A stretch of DNA of 64,000 bases, from assembly GCA_964370985.1 (NCBI GenBank), contig CAYJLE010000014.1:6179-70178 (forward strand), read 5' to 3'. Under the pieces are notes generated by a model. It saw only the letters and a list, made by a program, of their open reading frames with translations. It ran no database searches and was not told the origin of the DNA. Shown here one piece after another: positions 44,040-52,521 of this stretch. The position numbers and the translations under genes are program-made. This stretch comes from JAHDVS01 sp964370985 (lineage in GTDB: Bacteria > Actinomycetota > Thermoleophilia > Gaiellales > Gaiellaceae). The first letter of the stretch is position 1. Each line of letters begins with the position of its first letter.

Positions 44040-45247
44040 AGATCGCCGACGTCAGGACCCACATCGTCGACACGCCGATCCCGGAGGAGCACCGGGTGCG
44101 AAGCGGCGCCGGGTACAAGCTCGCGCGGCAGGCGGCGTTCGTCGAGATCACGACCGACGAGGGCATCTCCGGCTACGGCCCCTGCTCGTTCGGGAGCGCC
44201 TCACTCGATCTCGGCTCGGTGGCGACGCTCTGCGACAACACCTTCGCGCAGGCGCTCGTCGGCGAGGACCCCCACCGGATCGAGCGGCTCTGGGACAAGC
44301 TCTACTACGGCTCGATCGTCCGCGTGCACGGCTACCGCAGCGTCGGCGTCGCGATCCTCTCGGCGATCGACATCGCCCTCTGGGACATCAAGGGCAAGGC
44401 GCTGGGGGCGCCCATCTACCAGCTCCTGGGCGGGGCGTTCCAGGATCCGGTGCCCGCCTACTCGAGCTCCGTCTACTGGGACACCCCGGAGGGCGCGGCG
44501 CGCCAGGCGCGGGCCTTCCTCGACGCCGGCTTCAAGGCCTTCAAGGTCAAGGTCGGGCTGGACGTCGAGAACGACATCGCCTCGCTCCACGCGATCAGGG
44601 ACGAGGTCGGCTACGGCGTCGACATGCTCGTCGACGCGAACCAGTGCTACACACGGCACCTCGCCCTCCGGGTCGGCCGCGAGCTCGAGAAGCTGAACGT
44701 CCTGCTGTTCGAGGAGCCGCTGCCGATCGACGACGTGGACGGGCACGCGTTCCTCGCCGACAAGCTCGACGTGCGCATCGCGACCGGCGAGAACCTGTAC
44801 ACGCGCTGGGACTTCGTCCCCTTCATCGAGCGGCGGGCGGTACACGTCGTCCAGGCCGACGCGTCGCGCTGTGGAGGTATCAGCGAAGCGAAGCGGATCT
44901 TCGACCTCGCCGGGGCGTTCCACCTGCACGCGATCCCGCACACGTTCTCGGATGCGCTGACCGTCGCCGCATCCGTTCATCTCGTCGCGGCCTGCTCGAA
45001 TGCGCCGATCATCGAGTACGACGCCACCTACAACCCGATCCAGACCGCGCTCGTCAAGAACCCGCTCGTGCCCAGCGAGAGCGCGATCGAGCTGCCGACC
45101 GCGCCGGGTCTCGGCGTCGAGATCGACTGGGACTTCGTCGAGGCCCACCCGTACACGGGCACGATCGGCATCGGCGCCGGCTCGAGGCCGGCCTTCGGGC
45201 TCGGCTTCGAGCTGATCGAGGACCGCAGCGCGACCTCGCTCGCATGA
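44036..45247 (+). CDS. Mandelate racemase/enolase-superfamily sugar-acid dehydratase
   Basis: A 403-residue enolase-superfamily protein. The capping domain (first ~130 residues) precedes the barrel with FKVKVG (acid/base Lys), VDANQCY (first metal Asp), LFEEPLP (second metal Glu), ATGENL (third metal Glu), QADASRCGG and AIPHTFSD (catalytic His). The KxK plus His-Asp set fits the mandelate racemase subgroup, which contains many acid-sugar dehydratases. Dehydration would yield a 2-keto-3-deoxy acid. Exact sugar acid cannot be named. ATGA overlap with both neighbours. Confidence 0.88.
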   Translation: MKIADVRTHIVDTPIPEEHRVRSGAGYKLARQAAFVEITTDEGISGYGPCSFGSASLDLGSVATLCDNTFAQALVGEDPHRIERLWDKLYYGSIVRVHGYRSVGVAILSAIDIALWDIKGKALGAPIYQLLGGAFQDPVPAYSSSVYWDTPEGAARQARAFLDAGFKAFKVKVGLDVENDIASLHAIRDEVGYGVDMLVDANQCYTRHLALRVGRELEKLNVLLFEEPLPIDDVDGHAFLADKLDVRIATGENLYTRWDFVPFIERRAVHVVQADASRCGGISEAKRIFDLAGAFHLHAIPHTFSDALTVAASVHLVAACSNAPIIEYDATYNPIQTALVKNPLVPSESAIELPTAPGLGVEIDWDFVEAHPYTGTIGIGAGSRPAFGLGFELIEDRSATSLA

Positions 45248-46251
45248 TCGGCATCGCGAAGATCGCCCGGGGCCCCGGGAACGTCTCGCTGGTCGAGCGC
45301 CAGGAGCGTCCACCGGGCCCCGGCGAGGTCACGCTCGAGGTGCGCGGCGCCGGCGTCTGCGGCACCGACCTGCACATCGAGGCCGACGAGTTCCCTTGCG
45401 CGCCGCCGGTGACGATGGGGCACGAGGTCTGCGGCGTCGTCGCCCGGATCGGAGACGGAGTCGACTCGTCGTGGGCCGGCGCGCGTGTCGTCTCGGAGAC
45501 GTATTTCTCGACCTGCGGGCGGTGCGCCTGGTGCCGCGACGGCCGGATCAACCTCTGCCCGGAGCGCCGCTCGATCGGCTCGTTCGTCGACGGCGCGTTC
45601 GCGCCCCTGCTGATCGTCCCGGCCGGGAACCTCCACCGGATCCCGGACTGGCTCGACGAGCACGCCGCCGTCCTCGCCGAGCCGCTCGCCTGCGTCTGTC
45701 ACTGCCTGCTCGACCCACCGATCGTCTCGGCCGGGGATCGTGTGCTCGTCACGGGCCCCGGCCCCGTCGGCCTGCTCGCCGCGCAGGTCGCCCGCGCCGG
45801 GGGTGGCGACGTCCTCGTCAGCGGCCTGCCCGCGGACGAGGCTCGCCTCGCGGCCGCGCGCGGCCTCGGGCTCCGCACCGTGCTCGTGGGCGGAGCGCGA
45901 GGCGACGGGTTCGACGTCGTGATCGAATGCTCCGGAAGCGCAGGCGGCGCCGCCACGTGTCTCGACGCGGCCGGGCGCGGGGCCCGCTACGTCCAGGTCG
46001 GCGTGTTCGGCCGGCCCGTGCCGGTCCCGCTCGACCGGATCTTCCAGAAGGAGCTGGTGGTCAGCTCGGGCTACGCGTCCACGCCGCGCTCCTGGCGGCG
46101 CGCGCTCGCATTGATAGAGTCGCGCCGGGTCGAGCTCGACCCGCTCGTCTCGGAGGTGGTCGGGCTCGGCGAATGGGAGCGGGTGTTCGCGGACCTGCGC
46201 CAGGGCAGGGGAATCAAAGTCGTCTTCGACCCTCGGAAGGAGGCCCCATGA
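45244..46251 (+). CDS. Zinc-type medium-chain alcohol/polyol dehydrogenase
   Basis: A 335-residue MDR dehydrogenase. Catalytic-zinc residues are in GVCGTDLHIEAD (Cys near residue 39) and MGHEVCG (His-Glu near residues 59-60). The structural-zinc Cys set is STCGRCAWCRDGRINLC. The cofactor domain has VLVTGPGPVGLLAAQ near residue 170. Resembles sorbitol/threonine dehydrogenase-like enzymes that oxidise polyols or sugars with NAD(P)+. Overlaps the enolase-superfamily gene (ATGA) and the next gene. Confidence 0.92.
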   Translation: MIGIAKIARGPGNVSLVERQERPPGPGEVTLEVRGAGVCGTDLHIEADEFPCAPPVTMGHEVCGVVARIGDGVDSSWAGARVVSETYFSTCGRCAWCRDGRINLCPERRSIGSFVDGAFAPLLIVPAGNLHRIPDWLDEHAAVLAEPLACVCHCLLDPPIVSAGDRVLVTGPGPVGLLAAQVARAGGGDVLVSGLPADEARLAAARGLGLRTVLVGGARGDGFDVVIECSGSAGGAATCLDAAGRGARYVQVGVFGRPVPVPLDRIFQKELVVSSGYASTPRSWRRALALIESRRVELDPLVSEVVGLGEWERVFADLRQGRGIKVVFDPRKEAP

Positions 46252-47228
46252 AGATCGGCCTGTTCACCGTCGTCTTCAACGACAAGCCGCTGGAGGAGGT
46301 CGCGAAGTACGCGTCGGGCCTCGGCTACGAAGCGGTCGAGCTCGCGGCCTGGCGCGGGTCGAACCACTTCGACACCGACCGCGCGGCCGAGGACAGCGCG
46401 TACGCGAAGAGCGTCAAGAAGATGCTGGCCGATCACGGGCTCGAGATCTCCGCACTCTCGAACCACCTGTTCTCGCAGATGGTGCTTCCGTTCAGCGACT
46501 CGTCGCTCGACGAGTGGGCGGGCACGTCCGACAAGGCGGAGATGGTCAGGCTCGGCACCGAGCACATCCTGAAGACCGCCGAGGTGGCTTCCGAACTCGA
46601 GATCGAGGTCGTCTGCGGCTTCTTCGGCTCGACCGTCTGGGAGAGCTGGTACATCTGGCCGCCGCAGCGACTCGCGATCTACGAAGAGGGCTGGGACCTG
46701 TTCGTGGAGCGCTGGAACCCGATCCTCGACCGCTTCAAGGAGCTCGGAGTCAAGTTCGCCCACGAGTGCCACCCGACCGAGATCGCCTACAACGTCTTCA
46801 CGGCACGAGAGGCGGTCAAGCGCCTCGACCGCGACGATTGGGGCTTCAACTTCGACCCGAGCCACATGATCTGGCAGATGATCGACCCGGTCGTCTTCAT
46901 CAAGGAGTTCGGAAGCCGGATCCTCCACGCCCACGCCAAGGACTGGGAGCTGCAGAAGGACATCGTCCACATCGACGGCGTGACGGGAACGGGCTCCTGG
47001 CAGCGCGGCGATCGCGCCGCCCGCTACCGCGTCCCGGGCTGGGGCGACGTCGAATGGCGCCGGATCATCACCGCGCTGCTCGAGGTCGGCTACGACTTCG
47101 TGCTCTCGTTCGAGCACGAGGACCCGGTCATGTCCGAGGAGGACGGCTGCGAGCAGTGCATCAAGTTCCTCAAGCCGCTGATCATCAACAAGCCGCTCGT
47201 GCCGGGACAGGCGTGGTGGCTCGCGTAG
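46248..47228 (+). CDS. Sugar phosphate isomerase/epimerase family TIM-barrel protein
   Basis: A 326-residue xylose-isomerase-like barrel. Metal-site blocks: KFAHECHPTEIAYN near residue 170, WGFNFDPSHMIWQMIDP near residue 202, RILHAHAKDWELQ near residue 225 and FVLSFEHEDP near residue 285. AAGGAGG lies before the ATG, which overlaps the ADH stop (ATGA). It is a relative of the isomerase at 34642. Such proteins next to Gfo/Idh/MocA dehydrogenases often act on keto-sugars or ketoinositols. Confidence 0.88.
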   Translation: MKIGLFTVVFNDKPLEEVAKYASGLGYEAVELAAWRGSNHFDTDRAAEDSAYAKSVKKMLADHGLEISALSNHLFSQMVLPFSDSSLDEWAGTSDKAEMVRLGTEHILKTAEVASELEIEVVCGFFGSTVWESWYIWPPQRLAIYEEGWDLFVERWNPILDRFKELGVKFAHECHPTEIAYNVFTAREAVKRLDRDDWGFNFDPSHMIWQMIDPVVFIKEFGSRILHAHAKDWELQKDIVHIDGVTGTGSWQRGDRAARYRVPGWGDVEWRRIITALLEVGYDFVLSFEHEDPVMSEEDGCEQCIKFLKPLIINKPLVPGQAWWLA

Positions 47229-47274
47229 AGGAGGGTCGTGACCGACCCCCGCACGGATACGGAGAGGAGTGACG

Positions 47275-48468
47275 ATGGCTGAGGAACCGCAGGTCGGGTT
47301 CGTCACCATGGGCGACGCCGCAGCCGAAGGGGACGTCCCCCCGATCGGGATCGGCATGCTCGGGTACGCGTTCATGGGCAAGGCCCACACGAACGCGCTG
47401 AAGAAGATCGCGTACATGCCGTGGCCGCCCCCGTACTCGCCCAGGCTCGTCGCGATCTCGGGCCGGAACGCGGAGGCGGTCGAGGAGGCGGCACGACGCT
47501 ACGGCTACGAGAAGTGGACCACCGACTGGCGCGATGTCGTGAACGACCCCGACGTGCAGGTCTTCGACAACGGCGGCCCGAACAACATCCACCTCGAGCC
47601 GACGGTCGCGGCAGCGCGCGCGGGCAAGCACGTGATCTGCGAGAAGCCGCTCGGCCGCACGGCGGACGAATCCTTCGAGATCTGGAAGGGCGTGGCGGGG
47701 ACGGGCGTCAAGGCGATGACCGCGTTCAACTACCGCTTCTACCCCGCGATCTGCCTGGCCAAGGAGATGATCGACGGCGGCGAGCTCGGCGAGATCTACC
47801 ACTTCCGGGGCCGCTACCACCAGGAGTGGATCATGGACCCGCAGTTCCCCAAGGTGTGGCGGCTCGACAAGCAGGTGGCCGGCTCGGGCGCGCTCGGCGA
47901 CCTCGGCGCCCACGTGATCGACCAGTCGCGCTATCTCGTGGGCGACCCCGTCGCCGTGACCGGCCTCCTGCGTACGTTCATCGCGGAGCGCCCGGGCGGA
48001 ACGGTCGACGTCGACGACGCCTTCGAGGCGACCGTCGAGTTCGAGAACGGGGCGATCGGAACGTACGAGGCCACCCGGTTCGCGGCCGGACGCAAGAACC
48101 AGATGCGCTGGGAGATCAACGGCTCGAAGGGCACGCTCCTCTTCGACTCGGAGCGGCAGAACGAGCTGCTCGTCAACATGGTCGGCTCGAAGCCGGGCGA
48201 CCATGCCCAGGGCTTCCGCACGGTGCTCGTCTCCGAGGCCTACCACCCGTACTGGCAGCACTGGTGGCCGCACGGCCACATGATCGGCTGGGAGGACAAC
48301 TTCGTGCACGAGCTGCTCCACCTCCTGACCTGCATCAAGGAGGACTCGCCGGTCGGGCCGCGTGGCGCCACGATGGAGGACGGCTACCGCTGCGCCGAGG
48401 TGTGCGACGCGATCGTGCGCTCGCACGAGTCCGGGCAGCGGCAGGAGCTCTCCTACCGCACGCTCTGA
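47275..48468 (+). CDS. Gfo/Idh/MocA-family oxidoreductase
   Basis: A 397-residue dehydrogenase with GIGMLGYAFMGKAHTNAL near residues 25-42, HVICEKPLGRTADES near residue 121 and GSGALGDLGAHVIDQSRYLVG near residue 205, where Asp and His are the usual catalytic pair. GGAGAGGAG precedes the ATG at 47275; a GTG two codons earlier is less well spaced. It has an N-terminal extension of about 20 residues before the Rossmann fold. Probably oxidises a cyclic sugar or inositol. The SDR gene overlaps its stop (TGATG). Confidence 0.9.
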   Translation: MAEEPQVGFVTMGDAAAEGDVPPIGIGMLGYAFMGKAHTNALKKIAYMPWPPPYSPRLVAISGRNAEAVEEAARRYGYEKWTTDWRDVVNDPDVQVFDNGGPNNIHLEPTVAAARAGKHVICEKPLGRTADESFEIWKGVAGTGVKAMTAFNYRFYPAICLAKEMIDGGELGEIYHFRGRYHQEWIMDPQFPKVWRLDKQVAGSGALGDLGAHVIDQSRYLVGDPVAVTGLLRTFIAERPGGTVDVDDAFEATVEFENGAIGTYEATRFAAGRKNQMRWEINGSKGTLLFDSERQNELLVNMVGSKPGDHAQGFRTVLVSEAYHPYWQHWWPHGHMIGWEDNFVHELLHLLTCIKEDSPVGPRGATMEDGYRCAEVCDAIVRSHESGQRQELSYRTL

Positions 48469-49265
48469 TGGCGGCCTCGCCCTACGACCTCACCGGCAAG
48501 CGGGCCGTCATCACGGGCGCGTCGCAGGGCATCGGAGCCGCGGCGGCGGTCGCACTCGCCCGCGCGGGCGCTGACGTCGCGTTCACCTATCGCAGCGCGA
48601 CCGAGCGGGCCGAGGCGACCGCTGCCGCCATTCGGGCGGCGGGGCGCAGAGCGATCGTCCTGCAGGGGGACACCGGAGTTGCGGCGCACGTCCAGGAGCT
48701 CGCCGACCGGGTGACGGCAGAGTGGGGCGGAATCGATATCTGGATCAACAACGCCGCCGGGCTCATGGTCAAGCCGTTCCTCGAGCTGACGGACGAGGAC
48801 TGGCACGGCCTGCTCGCCGCGAACCTCCACGGCTACTTCTACGGCTGCCGGGCGGCGGCCAGGCAGATGGTCGCGCAGGGCGGGGGCGGCCGGGTGATCA
48901 ACGTGACGTCCGTGGTCGACATCCAGCCGATCGCCGAGCTGTCCGCCTACGTGACCGCGAAAGGCGGCATTCTCGGCCTGACGAAGACGCTCGCGGTCGA
49001 GCTCGGCCCGCACGGGATCACGGTCAACGCGCTGTCGCCCGGCGCGACGGACACGCCGCTCAACGAGGTCGCGTACACGCCGCAGGTGCGGGCGAACTAC
49101 AACGAGCGCATCCCACTCGGCCGGATCGCCTCGCCGGAGGAGATCGCCGACCCGTTCGTGTTCCTCGCCTCCGACGCATCGCGGTACGTGACCGGCGTCG
49201 AGCTGGTCGTCGACGGCGGGATCGTCCTGAACGGCAACGTCGGCCACGCGCGAACGCACGATTGA
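48468..49265 (+). CDS. SDR-family oxidoreductase
   Basis: A 265-residue classical SDR: TGASQGIGAA (cofactor motif, residues 16-25), NNAAG near residue 96, VTSVVD and SAYVTAKGG (Ser, Tyr, Lys of the catalytic set) near residue 160, and SRYVTGVELVVDGG near the C-terminus. Similar in layout to glucose-dehydrogenase-like SDRs, but substrate is not defined. Last gene of the plus-strand operon that starts at 42873; ends 21 bp from the convergent methyltransferase gene. Confidence 0.92.
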   Translation: MAASPYDLTGKRAVITGASQGIGAAAAVALARAGADVAFTYRSATERAEATAAAIRAAGRRAIVLQGDTGVAAHVQELADRVTAEWGGIDIWINNAAGLMVKPFLELTDEDWHGLLAANLHGYFYGCRAAARQMVAQGGGGRVINVTSVVDIQPIAELSAYVTAKGGILGLTKTLAVELGPHGITVNALSPGATDTPLNEVAYTPQVRANYNERIPLGRIASPEEIADPFVFLASDASRYVTGVELVVDGGIVLNGNVGHARTHD

Positions 49266-49286
49266 ACAGCCCGCGGAGGCTCGCAG

Positions 49287-50336
49287 CTACGTGGCGGGAG
49301 CGTATTCGCGGGCGGCCCGGACCATCGCCCGGATGTTCTCGAGCGGCGTGATCCGCGGCACGACGCAGCCCGAGCCGAGCACGTAGCCGCCCCCACCGGC
49401 CGCCGCCGCGAGGCACGCGTTCGAGGACTCCCGAACACGATCGGGCGTGCCCTGGAGGAGCACCGTGACGGGGTCGACGTTTCCGATCAAGCAGGCGCGG
49501 TCGCCGACGACCTGCTTCGCGTGGGCAAGGTCGACCTTGTGATCGATCTCGATCACGTCCGCGCCCGTTTCGGCGTAGAGATCGAGCACTTTCGTCGAGT
49601 CGCCGCAGATGTGCAGGAGCGTCTTCGCGCCGTGCTCCTTCCAGGCCTGGATCACCCGGCGCTCGTACGGGAAGGCCCAGCGCTCGTAGTCCGCGGGCGA
49701 GATCACGTCGCAGGAGGCGAGTGAGTCGCCGCAGTGGAGCAGGTCGGAGCCGGCGTCGAACGACGCCTTGCCGAACGCGATCAGCGCGTCGGCTGCGAGC
49801 CCGAGTGCGTGGTGGATTGCATCGGGGTTGGCACCGGGCAGTCCGGCCCTGGCCATGCCGATCTCGATCAGGAACTCCTGCGTCCCGATGAAGTACGACG
49901 CGAGCGCGAACGGACCGGTGCCGGTGGTGCGGATCGCCACCTCGTCGCCCACCGCCGCTCGCACGAGCCTCGTCGCCTCGATGAAGACCGGCATCCGCCC
50001 GTCCTCGAGCGGGTCGGGCACCTCGAGCCCGTAGACGTACTCGAGGCTCGCCACCGCCGGCTTCAGGAGGTGGGGGGTCTCGTCGGGCGGCAGCTCGGCC
50101 ACGCAGCCGAAGCCCTCGGCGATGTAGTAGTTGTCGCAGCTCAGGAAGATGATGTCCTGGCCGAGCTCCTCGTGGAGCGCGAGCTGGCCCCTCGCCATCA
50201 CCTCGGGATCGGTCGCGTACTCCCGGACCGATGCGCCGATCGGGGTCGCGCCGAGGTCGGCCATCATCGGCCCCACCGGGATCGAGTCGGCCTCTCGGCG
50301 CTCGAGCGTCGCGAGCACGCGCTCTCTCGAGTTCAC
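49287..50336 (-). CDS. Uroporphyrinogen-decarboxylase-family (corrinoid-type) methyltransferase
   Basis: A 349-residue UroD-fold protein of the MtaA/CmuA-like group. The zinc motif of methyltransferases is visible as LLHICGD near residue 241 (His-x-Cys) and LGSGCVVP near residue 325 (third ligand Cys). True heme-pathway UroD lacks this motif, so a methyl- or one-carbon transfer role is more likely. No corrinoid protein gene is adjacent; the nearest is at 59450. Last plus-strand neighbour converges on it, and a GntR regulator gene lies upstream on the same strand. Confidence 0.82.
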   Translation of the reverse strand: MNSRERVLATLERREADSIPVGPMMADLGATPIGASVREYATDPEVMARGQLALHEELGQDIIFLSCDNYYIAEGFGCVAELPPDETPHLLKPAVASLEYVYGLEVPDPLEDGRMPVFIEATRLVRAAVGDEVAIRTTGTGPFALASYFIGTQEFLIEIGMARAGLPGANPDAIHHALGLAADALIAFGKASFDAGSDLLHCGDSLASCDVISPADYERWAFPYERRVIQAWKEHGAKTLLHICGDSTKVLDLYAETGADVIEIDHKVDLAHAKQVVGDRACLIGNVDPVTVLLQGTPDRVRESSNACLAAAAGGGGYVLGSGCVVPRITPLENIRAMVRAAREYAPAT

Positions 50337-50378
50337 CGCGGGCGACGCTACCAGACAGGGACTGCCGCCCGGGCGGCT

Positions 50379-51128
50379 CTAGGCTCCGTCGTCGTCGAGC
50401 CGGGTCGCCCAGAAGCCGCGGATGTGGTCCTCGACGAGTCGCTTCGACGCGTCGGCCTCCCCCGCCTCGATCGCGGTCAGGATCGCGCGGTGCTCGGCGG
50501 TCAGCCGCTGGCGGAGCGAGTCCCAGTCCTGCTCGTGCAGCAGCGCGTCGAGGATCATCTGCTCGGTCGAGTGGCGGATCGCCTCGAACATCAGCGTCGC
50601 GAGCTCGTTGCGACTCGCCCGCACGAGCGTGGAGTGGAAGTCGATGTCGACAGACCTGAACTGGATCGGATCGAGCGGATTCGCTTCCATCTGCTCGACG
50701 ATTCCCCCGAGCTGGCCGAGCAGGCCATCCTCCCGCCGCTCGGCGGCGCGCCCGGCCGCCCAGACCTGGAGCACGAGCCGGAACTCGAGCACGGTCTCCT
50801 CGGTGAGATGCCTGAGCGCGATCAGGAAGCGCAGAACGTCCACGAAGGCGTTGCCGGGCTCCTCTCGAAGCCTGACGCCGTGCTCGGCTCCACGACGGAC
50901 GTCGACGAGCCCGAGCGCCTCGAGCACCCGGAGCGCCTCACGGACGGACGTGCGCGAGACGCCGAGCCGGGCGGCAAGCTCGCGCTCGGGCGGCAGCTTG
51001 TCGCCGACGGAGAGCTGACCGGCCAGGATCGCCTCCTCGAGCTGGTCGAGGATCTCCTCGAATGCCCGCCGCGACTCGACTGGTCTCAGCGAGAGGGCTG
51101 CGCGATCAAGGGGTATTGGACTGACCAT
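50379..51128 (-). CDS. GntR-family regulator, FadR/FCD subfamily
   Basis: A 249-residue regulator: VGDKLPPERELAARLGVSRTSVREALRVLEALGLVDVRRG spans the winged helix (about residues 41-80), and an FCD helical domain follows with VDIDFHSTLVRASRN and EHRAILTAIEAGE. It diverges from the molybdenum hydroxylase operon at 51203 with only 74 bp between. FadR-like half-sites lie at its own start, so it probably represses itself and that operon. Confidence 0.9.
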   Translation of the reverse strand: MVSPIPLDRAALSLRPVESRRAFEEILDQLEEAILAGQLSVGDKLPPERELAARLGVSRTSVREALRVLEALGLVDVRRGAEHGVRLREEPGNAFVDVLRFLIALRHLTEETVLEFRLVLQVWAAGRAAERREDGLLGQLGGIVEQMEANPLDPIQFRSVDIDFHSTLVRASRNELATLMFEAIRHSTEQMILDALLHEQDWDSLRQRLTAEHRAILTAIEAGEADASKRLVEDHIRGFWATRLDDDGA

Positions 51129-51150
51129 TGATTACTAAGTTGGTCTGACG
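51115..51150. promoter_or_regulatory. Putative FadR/LldR-type operators
   Basis: ATTGGACTGACCATT (51115-51129, overlapping the GntR start codon) and TTGGTCTGACG (51140-51150) both resemble the TGGTCnGACCA consensus known for FadR/LldR-type GntR proteins, each with small deviations. They sit between the divergent regulator and the operon at 51203. Confidence 0.6.
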
Positions 51151-51202
51151 TATCATACCGGCCGATCTCGACGTACAGACCTCGACGAACAGGGGAGCGC
51201 CC

Positions 51203-52006
51203 ATGAGCCACACTCCCGAAGTACTCACTCCGGCGTCGGCCGACCAGGCGGTCTCCGCCTTCGGCGACGGCTCCGGAGTCACCGTCATCGGCGGTGGCAC
51301 GATCGTGATGCCGGACATCGCCGGCCGCCGGCCCTCGTTCTCGAAGGCGTTGCTCCTCTCCGGGGCCGGCCTTGCCGACATCACCCGCCAGGGCGGCGTT
51401 GTCAGGATCGGAGCGGCGACGACACTCCAGGCTCTCATCGGCGCAACGCCGGACCCGCTGTCGACGGCAGCGCAACGCGTCGGCGACTACGAGATCCGGG
51501 GCCAGGCGACAATCGGCGGCAACCTCTGCTCCGGACCGGGGCGCGAGACTCCCCGGGGAGACCTGCAGGCACCGCTGATCGCGCTCGCCGCCAGCGTGCG
51601 CACCGCGGGCGCCGGCGGGGAGCAGGTACAGCCCGTCGAGGACTTCCTCGCGTCGGGCCCGGCCGGGCGGCTCGTACTCGAAATCGAGTTCTCCGAGCCT
51701 ACCCGGGGTGCATACACATCGATGGGGCGCCCACACGCTCACGTGTACACGGTGCTCTCGGTCGCGTGCGCCGAGACGCCCGAAGGCCTCCGGGTCGCGA
51801 TCGGCGGCGCCGGCCCGACCGGCGCGAGAGCACCGTCGGTCGAGCGCGCGCTGGCGGATGGGGCGTCTGCCGAAGACGCCGCCGCCAGGGTGCTCGACGA
51901 CGTCGAGCCGCAAGACGACGCCCTCGCCTCTGCCTGGTACCGGCGCAAGGCGCTGCCGGCTCTCGTCGCCCGGGCCCTGACCGACCTCGGAAAGGAGAGC
52001 GGATGA
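51203..52006 (+). CDS. Molybdenum hydroxylase 2, FAD-binding subunit
   Basis: A 267-residue FAD subunit. The first FAD motif is VTVIGGGTIVMPDIAGRRP near residues 26-44 (GGG rather than AGG) and the second is YEIRGQATIGGNLCSGPG near residues 95-112. It is the first gene of the operon, with the 2Fe-2S gene overlapping its stop (ATGA). At about 28 kDa it is close to the FAD subunit size of nicotinate dehydrogenase-type enzymes. Confidence 0.9.
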   Translation: MSHTPEVLTPASADQAVSAFGDGSGVTVIGGGTIVMPDIAGRRPSFSKALLLSGAGLADITRQGGVVRIGAATTLQALIGATPDPLSTAAQRVGDYEIRGQATIGGNLCSGPGRETPRGDLQAPLIALAASVRTAGAGGEQVQPVEDFLASGPAGRLVLEIEFSEPTRGAYTSMGRPHAHVYTVLSVACAETPEGLRVAIGGAGPTGARAPSVERALADGASAEDAAARVLDDVEPQDDALASAWYRRKALPALVARALTDLGKESG

Positions 52007-52521
52007 AGATCACGGTCAACGGTGCCGAGCGCGAGCTCGCGAGCCCGCCGCTCACATCGCTCCTGAACGCCCTGCGAGACGAGCTCAACGTCACCGGCCC
52101 CAAGGTCGGCTGCCAGGGAGGCAACTGCGGGACGTGCACGGTCATCGTCGACGGTGAGCCGCGTCGCTCGTGCCTCCTGCCGCTCGCCATGGTCGACGGG
52201 GCCGAGGTGACGACGATCGAGGGCCTGGGCACTCCCAGGCGCATGCACCCGATGCAGGCTGCCTTCCACTTCTACTACGGCTCCCAGTGCGGCTTCTGCG
52301 CGCCCGGGATGATCACCGCGAGCGTGGCGCTGCTCGAGCGGAACCCGAACCCGACCAGGAAGCAGATCCAGAACGCGCTCGGCGGTCACATCTGCCGCTG
52401 CACGGGCTACGTGAAGATCATCGATGCGGTCGAGGCCGTCGCACGCGGCGAGAGCTTCGAAGGAGCCGAGCTGACGCGCAGCCGCGGCGAAGAGGCCACA
52501 CCGAAGGGGGCGTCGGCATGA
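52003..52521 (+). CDS. Molybdenum hydroxylase 2, [2Fe-2S] subunit
   Basis: A 172-residue iron-sulfur subunit. Ferredoxin cluster: Cys37, Cys42, Cys45 in VGCQGGNCGTC and RSC near residue 57. Helical cluster: SQCGFCAPGM near residue 97 and ICRCTGYVKIIDAVE near residue 130. About 20 extra charged residues (SRGEEATPKG) follow at the C-terminus. ATGA overlaps on both sides link it to the FAD and Moco genes. Confidence 0.95.
   Translation: MKITVNGAERELASPPLTSLLNALRDELNVTGPKVGCQGGNCGTCTVIVDGEPRRSCLLPLAMVDGAEVTTIEGLGTPRRMHPMQAAFHFYYGSQCGFCAPGMITASVALLERNPNPTRKQIQNALGGHICRCTGYVKIIDAVEAVARGESFEGAELTRSRGEEATPKGASA

Noticed and set aside
49287..50336. Heme-biosynthetic uroporphyrinogen decarboxylase
   Set aside because: It carries the zinc methyltransferase motif and lies in a catabolic locus with no other heme genes.
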